Made by a program: the position numbers and the translations under genes. Positions 22,593-31,980 of a DNA stretch of 64,000 nt are shown one piece after another. Source of the stretch: Humulus lupulus (Eukaryota > Streptophyta > Magnoliopsida > Rosales > Cannabaceae); assembly GCF_963169125.1 (NCBI RefSeq), contig NC_084801.1, forward strand, positions 79,239,696 to 79,303,695, given 5' to 3'. The notes beneath the pieces were generated by a model. The model was not told the DNA's origin. It was given only the letters and a program-made list of their open reading frames with translations, and ran no database searches. Numbering within the stretch: the stretch's first letter is position 1; each line of letters begins with the position of its first letter.

Positions 22593-22917
22593 CTATAAGT
22601 GCACTTTTAAGTGTGTTTGTAGACTCTCTCCACTTCTCTTGTTTGATATGCACGGCCAATCTTGGGGGATTTTGCCTTGGCAATTTTTCCAACGCCTCTT
22701 GAAGAAGCATGAGGTGAGGCTTGGGGTTGTGTTTCTTTTTTTTTTTGAGCGTCCAAAGAAACACAAAAGTTACCCAACACTTGAGGGCATCCATGAGAGA
22801 TCCTAAGATTGCATAAGGACCAATCATCCTCCATCGCGGATCCCAAGGTTACCCATACTCTTGATCTCCACCATTTATAGGGAAATAGATCCAAGGGCTA
22901 GGGAGCATTGACTTTCC

Positions 22918-22925
22918 CTATAAAT
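22918..22925 (+). promoter_or_regulatory. TATA box of the antisense gene in N3
   Basis: CCCTATAAATACTCC lies on the + strand, 339 bp inside the element from the left LTR. Transcription would start near 22950, before a leader that contains two intron-like segments: 23040-23108 (GAG|GTATCC ... TTTTTAG) and 23206-23370 (CCGCAG|GTATGT ... GTTGTAG). The second has a consensus plant donor. No other TATA box is near. Confidence 0.6.
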
Positions 22926-23418
22926 ACTCCAAGGCTTGAAACCACTTCTCTACACAAAAACTTGCTTAGCCTAGTGGTATTCCCTCTAAGCCTCTTCCAA
23001 GAGCTCCAAGGTTCTATTCTCAATAGAAGCATTTTTGAGGTATCCCTTCTTTTATTTCCATTCTTCTTTCTTTTCTTTTTTTTGTTTTAAATTTTTTTTT
23101 CTTTTTAGCTTCGTGGCAAAGCTGGGCATTACCTCACTCCTACGATCTTGCTCCTGCTCCTTTGTAAGTCTGTCCTTGCGTCCCCTCAGTTTCGTATCCC
23201 CGCAGGTATGTCTCTTTCATCTCTTCTCCCTTTCGTTTTGCATTGATTATACGAGAGGAAGATTGATGGTTGCATGACATTCAACCTTCAGAGTTTAGCA
23301 TTTTCTTCGCATAGCCTTTCCAGTACCCATACACCGGCCCTTTTCTTATACCCTCACACTCGTGTTGTAGATATTGAGTCGCCCTTATGCGCACACGCCC
23401 TCAAGTCTTAGCTTGTCC

Positions 23419-25972
23419 ATGGCGTCTAGGCGATGTCCCGAAGGTCCGGCTAATGTCGAATTTATTGAGTTGTCCTCCTCCGAATCGGAGGTCGACGCAT
23501 GTAAACCTTCTAACCGCGGGGGTGTGCGGGCGCTCTACCTCAGGAGATTATCTTACCTTAGACATAAGGCGGACTGTCTAGAGAGGGAGCTAGAATCCCA
23601 TCCCGGGGATGCGGGTTCTGATCTCTTCCCCCGGCAAGCGACTTACATTTCCCAGCTACAATCCACCCTCCAGGATTGCCTTTCCGAAATTGCCTGCCTA
23701 GAAGAAAACTTGCCCCCCGAGCCCTTTTCCTTCTGTCATGACGAGTCTCCCGATTACGTGGATTTCTCCTTTGAAGGAGGTGGACATGAATTGGTTGAGC
23801 CGGAGTTCCTTTCCATGGTGCCGCCCGCGTTCCCTCTCCTATCCCCTGTCTTGCGCCTTAGGGTTAAGCAAAAAGCTGGTAGACATAGGACATGTGGGGG
23901 ATCTTCTAGGACCCTTAGAAAGTCGGTTGCTCATAAATTGCCTTACTTTGTCCAGGTACCCGAGATGCCGAAGAGAGTTTTGGACACTTCTGATGAAGTT
24001 GGAAGGTCTACCGTTACCCTGAAGAAATTGGGCAACATGCTGAAAGCCCATAAGTTACCCCTGAACCTCAAGTTTGTTATACCAGAGCGCAAGGAACGCG
24101 CATCTGCACCGCAAAAGGGATTCGTGGCGTTTAGCGATGCCATAATCCGATCTGGTGGAGCTCTGCCACTCCACTCTTTCTTCATCAAAGTGCTGGACTA
24201 CTTTGAATTGGCGCCACTACAATTGTCCCCCAATTCCTGGGTGATGCTCAGCTGTTTGTATGTGTTGTACCATCAGGTGTACTCCAGGGGGCCTTCCATA
24301 AGTGAGGTTCATTACTTCTTCACCCTGAGGGAGAATACATCAGCCCCCGGGTTCTACCAGCTCCAGAAAGCCGCGGCCCTTAAAGGGAGTTCCCTCTTGG
24401 AGGGATCTATTTCCAATAGGGGGGCTTGGAAGTCAGACTACTTCTATACTTATAGTGGGCAGACCCGATACTCTAACTTCAATGCCCCACGTAAGGCCAT
24501 CATCACTTTGATCCCATATACCGGAAATTTCTCTTATTAATCGACCTCTTTTTTTTTTATAGTTCTTGTAACTGTGGTAATTTCCTTTCGTTCGATGGCA
24601 GGTCTCTTAGGGGTTGTCGGTCCTAATCTGAAACGGGCAGCTCATGACCGGGTAATACAAATCCTGGCTATGCCGAAGGAACGCAAACAAGCCAGCGCCC
24701 TTTTCACGGAGAGCAATCTCCACTTATGTGGGCTGCTGACCCCGGATCAGAAAGTTACCTTATGCTCCATTTCCCCTGAATCTGAGGATCCACGCCCCGC
24801 GTCACCCGACTCTGTTGATTTACCCCCAGTGGCACCCGTACTTGAGAGTCTGTGGGTATATGGTCACGATGAAAGGAATTACGATGAAGCAGTCGATAGG
24901 GATTACGTCTATTCCCCGGGTGACCATATGGATGTTGAGGAGACTGTGGTGTCTGAGAAATACTCCTGCTTGTACTCTGTTGCTAAGGGTGTAGCCGATG
25001 ACGGTCATACTGGCGGTGCTACCTCTCGGATGTCGCCGTTAGCACCTGGCGGTGAGTTTGCCTTTGACGCCCCTGCCCCTTGCCCCCCTATGCCTAGGAG
25101 GAATTTTGTCATTCCCTCTTTTGATGGGGTTCCTTCACCCCCGAGGGGGCATTCCAGGTGGGCATCCACAGGCGTCTCTTTACCCCAGGAGGCGACCCCG
25201 CACTCTTCTGCTCCTCGCACTACTGTGGACGGGTCAGGGCCTTCTCGGTCCCCATCCTTGCCAAAACGGGCCTCGACAAGCACTCGCGCCTCCCCCGGCT
25301 CAGCTCATGTTTCTATTCCCGAAGATCATCCCCTGGCGAGCCAATATGGGGAAGCCATGAGCCATCACTTGGGAAAATTTCCTGAGGGTGAATGGGGGAC
25401 GCTGCACGATGTTCCCGAGGCTGAGCTAGAGAATGCCTATATGCGAGCCTCCTTGCAGGTAACTGTCGCGATATTTGGTTTATTAATTTATGATAGCCAC
25501 ATAAATACCTTTTATATTACTTATGGTGTATCATCTGACCCCTAAGGCTTTGTTTCATATCTTCGTCCTCAATCAGGCCTCTATTTTGAACCATCGGCTG
25601 CTTGCCTCCCACTCTTCATCGGCTCAACGGTTGCAACACGAGCTTGAGGAGGCACTGAGGAACCTTTCGGTGGCCCAGACTGCGAAGGATGCCTTGTCCA
25701 GCCAACTAGCCGAGATGGTATGCCAGAGGGATACCGCCTTGGCCCGGGTTGCCTCAACCTCTCAGAGCAACATTCAGTTGGAGGCTACCATCCAAACTCT
25801 GAACGGGAGGATCGCTGTGCTTGAGGCTGAGCTTGTGAACGTGGAGGATCGCATAATCGGGAAAACGTTGCATGCTGTTTGGAGGACTAACCCCACCGTT
25901 GACCTATCTCCTTTCGGGGACCATGCCGTCGAGAAGATTTCTGAGTGGAAAGATCACGGTGGAGATTCGTAG
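23419..25972 (+). CDS. Antisense three-exon accessory gene of N3 (gypsy-type 'Transposase_28'-like protein)
   Basis: Start: CCATGG at 23419 (MASRRCPEG), after the leader introns. Exons: 23419-24490, 24602-25458, 25577-25972. Donors are C|GTAAGG and CAG|GTAACT; acceptors GGCAG| and ATCAG|. Spliced, it is one frame of 774 aa. For intron 1 an in-frame acceptor TTTTATAG| at 24562 is also possible. Residues about 220-345 resemble the plant 'putative gypsy type transposon' domain (PF04195): VAFSDAIIRSGGALPLHSFF, LAPLQLSPNSW, SEVHYFFTLRE, GAWKSDYFY. Residues 400-600 are acidic then Pro/Ser-rich; residues about 645-735 (exon 3) form a coiled coil (LQHELEEALRNL, AVLEAEL). Despite the domain name there is no transposase catalytic triad visible. 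The gene faces gag and ends 820 bp from its stop. Function unknown; antisense additional ORFs of this kind occur in Tat-lineage elements. All exons are free of stops, which suggests recent constraint or youth. Confidence 0.8.
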
Positions 25973-26792
25973 ATCCCCTTGTACTCTGTCTATGTATGCT
26001 TTTGTTATGTAATCCCTTGTACCCTTTCTTCTCTCTCTTTTTTTTTTGTCAAGCTTAAGGGGCTCTGATGAGTCCCTCTTATCACTGTTGTTCGTGGATT
26101 ACATTTTTTTTTTTATTTATTTGATGGAGATAACCTTTCTGGTGCACCTTGGTTATGCTTGTAAGGACACTTTAACCCGTTGGGCTATTGGGGTCCTTTT
26201 ATATTCTTTGCGCGCGCTTGTTACTTTTTGCGAGAAGCGTCCTTCTCGTCCTTATACATAGTACTATTTTTTTTTTCCAAGGGTCCCTTGTAAGACCCTT
26301 TTTGGGCTAGCCGGCTTAATGGCCGGTCTAGACTTATTGGGTGATTCCCTCCTTACAGCCTCACCTCTTGGGGTGTCGGCCTTTCGTCGGGGGTCATCCT
26401 TTTGAACCAATCCCTTGATATTCATAAGGGTAGCTAATCCTTGTGAATATAAGAGACAATTTTTTTTTTTTGTTTACTTTTGTCGTCCTGCCCCCCAAGT
26501 ACCTGGTGAGATTTATCTCGGCGGGGACTTTAGTTGATATTCGCATAAAGAAGTAAGTTACACACGAAGTGGAAGATAGTTTCATTCATGGTAGTCGGAT
26601 TACAACGATATATAGATAGGTAAAAGGCTTACATCTACTTGGGAGGTTATCTAGGTAACCTCTTTGATTCTTATCTACTAAAATAGCATAACCTGCAACA
26701 AACTAAGCATAGCTACTACTTGTACCAGGCGTGGGAGTCTCATTGCTAGTCTTACCTGGTTGGGTGACTTTTGTGATTCTGGGGTCTTGTCC
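25973..26792. other. N3 spacer between convergent genes; pol is absent
   Basis: This 820-bp stretch with T runs lies between the stop of the antisense gene and the stop of gag-protease. No RT, RNase H or integrase motif is visible in either strand. An autonomous Tat element would have about 3 kb of pol here. An ORF at 26394-26585 has no recognisable content. Confidence 0.75.
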
Positions 26793-29342
26793 CTATGGGT
26801 CTGTACCTCCGTGCATCACCATCGCTGTTGGTTCTGATGGCTTCTCTGACTTGTGAAGGGAGGTGTTATAACACTCCCTTGCCTCTCTTTGTTCTCCCTT
26901 CATACTCGCTACCCCACCAGGAGTTGGGAACTTGACGGTGAGGTGGTATATTGAAGTGATTGCTTTCAATTCTCTTAGGGATGGTCTCCCCAATACCGCA
27001 TTGAAAGCAGAGGCGCAATCTACTACGACGAAGTTTGCTATGATCGTGGTTTGTCGGGGTTGTTCACCCATAGTGAGTGCTAATTCGATCACCCCTAGAG
27101 GTTGTATCGAGTCCCCTGCGAACCCGTATAGGGAGGATTGACAAGGCTTCAAGTGCCTGATGCCCAAACCCATCTTTTCCAGGGCGGGGCGATATAAGAT
27201 GTCCACAGAACTTCCATTGTCTACGAGGACTCGATGCACCCGCCGGTTGACCAACTGAACTGTCAACACCAGCGAATCATTGTGGGGGAAGTGTACCCCC
27301 CGCGCGTCCTCCTCGGTGAAAGTGATCGAGTCATTTTCTCCCTTGAAGCTTTTTGGGGGTCGTTGTTCCAAGCTCATAATGCAGGGTGGTGGACTTCGCC
27401 TGGCTTCTCTAGCATACCGATCTCGTCCTTTCCGGGAATCTCCCCCAAGCCCTGGACCTCCGAAAATAGTTCTCACTTCCCACTGTATCTCTGGAGCTTC
27501 TCTATGCGTCCTAGATAGCACTGGTTCGTCCTCCGTTTTCAGCCTTTCCTTCCTGACATACCGACCTAGGTGCCCCCTGCGGATGAGTTCCTCAATTTCT
27601 TCTTTCAGGTGGATACATTCTGCTGTGGTGTGACCAATATCCTTGTGGTATTGGCAGTACCTATTGGGATCCCTCTGGGACCGATCCTTCCTCATTGGTG
27701 GAGGCTTCTTGAAGGGAACCCGCTTCTCGTTGGTGATGTAGATATGCTCCCTTGTATCCGTCAGGTCCGTATAGAAAGTATAAGCCGTTTGCCTATGGTC
27801 GCTTCCCCGCTTGGGTTTTCTATGTTGATCATCCCTCGATCCTTCGTATGCCCTCTTCTTCTTCGCACCATTCGACCCTTCATTGGTTGGGGGCTGTGCA
27901 GGGGACTCGACCATTCCTGCCTTTAAGTTCGCGTGACCGCCCTCTACACGAATATACTTCTGTGCTCTCTCGTAGAAGTCATCTAGATCTGTGACTTCCC
28001 TCTTGAGCATATTATCCCACAACTTGCTTCCCGGAAGCACCCCGGCGGTGATGGCCATTTTTAACACTCTGCGGGTCAGGCTCCCCACTTTGGCTGCTTC
28101 CATATTGAACCTATGGATATAGTTTTTTAGGCTCTCATTTTCGCCCTGTTTTACATTGGCTAGGCTAGTCCCTGGCATTGTATAATCACGCACGGCATGA
28201 TGCTGCTGGAGAAATTCGTCTGAAAATTGTTGCCAAGACTTGACGGACCCCGGTCGAAGTCTCTTAAACCATTTGTATGCGGGCCCTTTCAACGTGACTG
28301 CGAAACAGTGGCATCTAGCCCCGCTACTTATCCCCCTCAGCTTCATTAAGTCATTGAATGCGTCTAGATGGTACTTGGGGTCGGTGCTTCCTTCATACGG
28401 GGTCATATGAGGCTCCTTGAAGTTGGCTGGGAGTCGAATGGCTTGGATCTCTTTGGTGAAAGGCGATTCATAGTCGAACTCTTCCTCAAGGCTCTGCCCT
28501 CCAGACACGGTGACAATCTTACTCCACAGGCTCTTCATCTCCGTATCGAGGTCTTGCCTTCCCTTCTTCAGGGAGTCCCTCAACATGGACGGGTTGACAT
28601 CTTCCTTTCCTTTGCCGTCCCGGGGGACAGTAGGAGGGGTAGTTCTCTTATTCGCCCTCTTCTTGTTGAGCTCCTCTCGTAGGTCTGAGGGCGTCCTCTT
28701 TGAGGTGACCTCGACGTCGTTGTGAGAGCCACCATTGTTCCCTTGCTTTGGCTCCTGGGGTGGCCTCGATGGTCTAGGATGCTCTTGTGGCTTTTCCCTG
28801 GGGGTGTTACTGGTGGAGTGTCTGGTCCTTCCGTCGTCTACTGGGACAGTGGTTTCCCGACCCTTCTCTTTCCTCTTGGGCAGGGTCATGTTCGACTTAC
28901 CTTGCAACAGGCCATTCAGCACCTCCTGCATGTTCTCCAGGGTAGTCTCCAGTCTTTGGTTTTTACGGTGCAGTTCACGAATCTCCTCTTCATAGAAACG
29001 AGATTTAGAACTTGACCTCACGGAATGGACCCGGGGTTGTTTATCGCGTCTGTGCGTTGAGGGGCCCGGGTCTTGCCGGCCGGAGTTCGGTACCTTCGGT
29101 GGTTTGGGAGGAGGGAACTCGTTGGCGTTCCCGGGTGGTGCAGTAGTTGTCCTTGGAGGATTTTCACCGGGCGGGATGGCCGGAGACGAGGCCTCCTTGT
29201 CATTCTGGTGAACCTCAGGGTCCCTTGGGGGGTCTATGTCTCGGGGTGGAGGTGGATCCTTCATGGAGGCCTTCAGCTGGACTCCGGTAAGGTGGACCTC
29301 CACCTCTCGAGGCTCCTTGAGACGCTTCGAACGTCTCGGCAT
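26793..29342 (-). CDS. N3 gag-protease, intact (849 aa)
   Basis: Start: ATG at 29342 (MPRRSKRLKEPREVEV), the first inside the internal region, 67 bp from the 5' LTR; the open frame extends upstream into the LTR but that part is non-coding. A long Pro/Arg/Lys-rich N-terminus comes first. The capsid core is near residues 290-420 (YEGSTDPKYHLDAFN, CHCFAVTLKGPAYKWFKRL, SWQQFSDEFLQQH, SLKNYIHRFNMEA). A Cys/His knuckle-like stretch near residue 570 reads YCQYHKDIGHTTAEC, followed by LKEEIEELIRRGHL. The protease starts near residue 705 with VLVDNGSSVDILY, the DNG variant of the retropepsin DTG box usual in Tat, and FNAVLGRPSLRELKA. The frame ends at 26793 without pol. The product would form particles and process itself, while replication enzymes must come from another element. 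Confidence 0.92.
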   Translation of the reverse strand: MPRRSKRLKEPREVEVHLTGVQLKASMKDPPPPRDIDPPRDPEVHQNDKEASSPAIPPGENPPRTTTAPPGNANEFPPPKPPKVPNSGRQDPGPSTHRRDKQPRVHSVRSSSKSRFYEEEIRELHRKNQRLETTLENMQEVLNGLLQGKSNMTLPKRKEKGRETTVPVDDGRTRHSTSNTPREKPQEHPRPSRPPQEPKQGNNGGSHNDVEVTSKRTPSDLREELNKKRANKRTTPPTVPRDGKGKEDVNPSMLRDSLKKGRQDLDTEMKSLWSKIVTVSGGQSLEEEFDYESPFTKEIQAIRLPANFKEPHMTPYEGSTDPKYHLDAFNDLMKLRGISSGARCHCFAVTLKGPAYKWFKRLRPGSVKSWQQFSDEFLQQHHAVRDYTMPGTSLANVKQGENESLKNYIHRFNMEAAKVGSLTRRVLKMAITAGVLPGSKLWDNMLKREVTDLDDFYERAQKYIRVEGGHANLKAGMVESPAQPPTNEGSNGAKKKRAYEGSRDDQHRKPKRGSDHRQTAYTFYTDLTDTREHIYITNEKRVPFKKPPPMRKDRSQRDPNRYCQYHKDIGHTTAECIHLKEEIEELIRRGHLGRYVRKERLKTEDEPVLSRTHREAPEIQWEVRTIFGGPGLGGDSRKGRDRYAREARRSPPPCIMSLEQRPPKSFKGENDSITFTEEDARGVHFPHNDSLVLTVQLVNRRVHRVLVDNGSSVDILYRPALEKMGLGIRHLKPCQSSLYGFAGDSIQPLGVIELALTMGEQPRQTTIIANFVVVDCASAFNAVLGRPSLRELKAITSIYHLTVKFPTPGGVASMKGEQREARECYNTSLHKSEKPSEPTAMVMHGGTDP

Positions 29343-29390
29343 TTTTCCTTGCCGGAAGTAATGGCAGAACAGTAGCTTGGTGCTTACGTT

Positions 29391-29409
29391 CCCACAGACG
29401 GCGCCAAAC
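29391..29409 (-). other. N3 primer binding site
   Basis: On the - strand GTTTGGCGCCGTCTGTGGG follows the LTR end CCGTCAACA directly. TTGGCGCCGTCTGTGGG is common after 5' LTRs of plant gypsy elements. The exact tRNA is not certain. Confidence 0.75.
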
Positions 29410-30525
29410 TGTTGACGGTAAGCACTCGTCAACGATTGATGGTTAGAAAAATTCAATCTCTATCCCCTAGGAAGCTATGAGTTAGATGGAAAGAACTCTA
29501 AACAACAGGAGAAAACTCAGGCAAGCATGAGAACCAGAAGCATATATTTCATAAGTCTCGTTTTTACATTCAGTTTTCCAACCCCTTAGCCTGAGGGGTT
29601 GGAGCCTATTTATAGGGGAGGCTCTATTGGCCTAGGATACAAACGAGTCCCAGACCACTGGGACGTACATAGGTACTCTGATAAAGTAGTGGCTCAGGGC
29701 GTAGTGGTGTCTACCTTGATGGTGTCAGAGTCGTGGCCTTGGACATAGTACTGTCGGCTCTGGCGCATGGTCGAGGGTGTCCCAGTGGTCTCACCACTCT
29801 TCGTACAGGTCCGTACCGCCACTACTCCTCAGACGCAGATCATAGGGTCGTGCCTCTGTTCTCTCCATAACCGTACACCCCGTGTCAGCGCACGTGTTCC
29901 GTACTCGGTGGTCCTCATCAATTCCCGTTAAATGCTCCACGTTCGTTTGGCCTATCAACAAGATTCCCCTAAGTGATCCCATGCCTGTGCCAAGGAGGCT
30001 CTTGAGAAGTCGAGGTGCCGAGGGTCAGGGCCAGCCTATGCAGATCGCATAGACACGAGGCTAGGAGCACGGGTACCTCAACACACCCCTCACCCTCGCA
30101 TAGCGAGGCTGCCTCTCCTCCTTCCGAGCATAGCGTCGCGAGGCTAGGAACACGGATACCTCAACGCAGCTCTCACCCTCGCATAGCGAGGCTGATGTTC
30201 TTCCTCCGAGGTGCGGCGTCGCGAGGCTAGGAGCACGGACATCTCCACATAGCCCTCACCCTCGCATAGCGAGGCTGACGCTCTTCCTCCGAGTGTGGAC
30301 GAGGCTTGATGCCTGCTGGAATGGGGCGCACGAGGATGGCCAGCTAGGGGCCCTCGCATAGCGAGGGTGAAGTTTGGATCGGCGAGTGGCCAAAGTCCCT
30401 CGCCTAGTGAGGGTGACTCTCTTACCCCAACTCCTTCACCATCATGTGATGCCCTTTCAGGACGTCTCGTAACATAGAGCTTCACTTGTGAATAGAATTC
30501 ACAAGGAAAAAATTCCATATTTACA
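29410..30525 (-). repeat. N3 right LTR (5' LTR in element orientation)
   Basis: TGTTGACGG at 29410 to ATATTTACA at 30525. It matches 21446-22579 except for eight substitutions and the 18-bp palindrome unit missing near 30110. The TATA box on the - strand is at 29607-29614 and drives gag. Confidence 0.95.
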
Positions 30526-30530
30526 GAAGT
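30526..30530. repeat. Target-site duplication of N3, right copy (GAAGT)
   Basis: Exact match to 21441-21445. Confidence 0.95.
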
Positions 30531-31020
30531 ATAAATAAATAAATGACTTAAATTAAATTAATTTATTTTAAAATTTTAATAATCTAAAAACAAATTAGAG
30601 TATCTCTAACAATATATTTGTATAATGAACAGAATCGAAATAACATGTCCTATAAAAATGAGTTAAGACACTACTCTTTTATCAAATTTTTATTAATTTA
30701 TTTTAAATTGTAAATATTATTAAATTAAAATATTTTTTATTTATAAAATATAATTATAATGTAATATTAACAAATATAAATTTTACATTATTTGACTTTT
30801 AAATATAATAATTTATTTAAACAATTCATATATATAATTATTTCAGTATGAAATAAATATAAAAAAATATACTTATTAATATTACATATATTATAATTTG
30901 TGAAATATAAATAAATTAATAAAATATTTATAATTAAAACAAATTAATTTAATTTTTTATAAACAAGATAATATTTTAATTTAATAGTATTTATAATTTA
31001 AAATAAAAACTTTATCAAAT

Positions 31021-31168
31021 AATTTAGAGTATCTCTTTAATAATTTTTTAGATGACATGGTAGGTCGGTTGTGTGGGAAATGACTTCTCATGTGACATGA
31101 CAGGTTGATTGTGTAGAACTGACCTACCATGTCATTATAAAAATACATTATTAAAGATACTCTAATTT
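31021..31168. repeat. Hairpin module 1 (MITE-like)
   Basis: AATTTAGAGTATCTCTTTAA...GACATGGTAGGTCGGTT on the left is answered by AACTGACCTACCATGTC...TATTAAAGATACTCTAATTT on the right: arms of about 50 bp with mismatches around a loop of about 50 bp. The loop repeats the sequence CATGTGACATGACAGGTTG. Confidence 0.7.
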
Positions 31169-31416
31169 GTTTTATATTATTGAAGTGTTAAAATATATTA
31201 ATTTATTTAAACAATACATATATATATAATTTATTTTGGTATGAAATAAGTATAAAAAAATATATACTTACTAATATTACATGTATTATAATTTTTGAAA
31301 TATAAATAAATTAATAAAATATTTGTAATTAAAACAAATTAATTTAATTTTGTATAAACAAGATAATATTTTAATTTAATAGTATTTATAATTTAAAATA
31401 AAAAACTTTATAAAAT

Positions 31417-31564
31417 AATTTAGAGTATCTCTTTAATAATTTTTTAGATGACATGGTAGGTCGGTTGTGTAGAAAATGACTTCTCATGTGACATGGTAGG
31501 TTGGTTGTGTAGAACCGACCTACCATGTCATTATAAAAATACATTATTAAATGTACTCTAAATT
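31417..31564. repeat. Hairpin module 2 (MITE-like)
   Basis: Same arms as module 1: GACATGGTAGGTCGGTT pairs exactly with AACCGACCTACCATGTC, and the outer AATTTAGAGTA pairs with TACTCTAAATT. Confidence 0.75.
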
Positions 31565-31811
31565 GTTTTATATTATTGAAGTTTTAAAATATATTAATTT
31601 ATTTAAACAATACATATATATATAATTTATTTGGGTATGAAATAAGTAGAAAAAAATATATACTTATTAATATTACATATATTATAATTTTTGAAATATA
31701 AATAAATTAATAAATTATCTATAATTAAAAAAATAAATTTAATTTTTATAAATAAGAAAATATTTTAATTTAATTGTATTTATAATTTAAAAATAAAAAA
31801 CTTCATAAAAT

Positions 31812-31953
31812 AATTTAGAGTATCTCTTTAATAATTTTTTAGATAACATGATAGGTCGACTTATCCTGTGACTTATCCTGTGACGTAGGTCTGTTGTGTA
31901 GAATCGACTTACCTTGTCATTATAAAAATATATTATTTAATATAATCTAATTT
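31812..31953. repeat. Hairpin module 3, degenerate
   Basis: AATTTAGAGTATCTCTTTAA is retained, but the inner arm is changed (AACATGATAGGTCGACTT), with a short duplication CTTATCCTGTGA; the right arm ends TATAATCTAATTT. Confidence 0.6.
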
Positions 31954-31980
31954 GTTTTGGCATTATTGTAATATTAAAAT

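Larger units (their letters stand above)
21446..30525 (-). mobile_element. N3: young non-autonomous Tat-clade LTR retrotransposon
   Basis: The 9.1-kb element has LTRs of 1134 and 1116 bp, a perfect TSD GAAGT, a GGCGCC-type primer site by the right LTR and a polypurine tract (CGAGGGGAAG on the - strand) by the left LTR. LTRs differ by eight substitutions and one 18-bp indel by eye (about 0.7 %). The - strand encodes intact gag-protease (26793-29342). The + strand encodes an intact spliced gene (23419-25972). Only 820 bp separate them, with no RT, RNase H or integrase, so it must use enzymes in trans. The protease box VDNGSS points to the Tat lineage, in which antisense additional ORFs between pol and 3' LTR have been reported. 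Confidence 0.92.
30531..31980. repeat. AT-rich tandem repeat array, about 390 bp per unit
   Basis: TTTAAATATAATAATTTATT (30798), TTAAAATATATTAATTTATT (31187) and TTTAAAATATATTAATTTAT (31583) start three collinear units with 85-95 % visible similarity. A further unit start lies at about 21325, left of N3, so N3 split a unit. The segment 30690-30795 looks like the same unit in inverted orientation (ATTATTAAATTAAAATATT, TAATGTAATATTAACAAATATA). There is no coding content. Each unit holds one hairpin module (separate entries). Confidence 0.8.

Noticed and set aside
22198..22894. 209- and 95-codon - strand ORFs at the left LTR of N3
   Set aside because: They run across LTR and polypurine tract; the long frame is created by the palindrome repeats, and a similar frame appears in the other LTR without the downstream part.
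23374..23418. Upstream extension of the N3 antisense gene to 23374
   Set aside because: It would need a TTG start. The ATG at 23419 has a good CCATGG context and follows a leader intron acceptor at 23370.
26932..29375. Many + strand ORFs of 70-118 codons between 26932 and 29375
   Set aside because: They are the complement of the intact gag-protease gene and have no independent motif.
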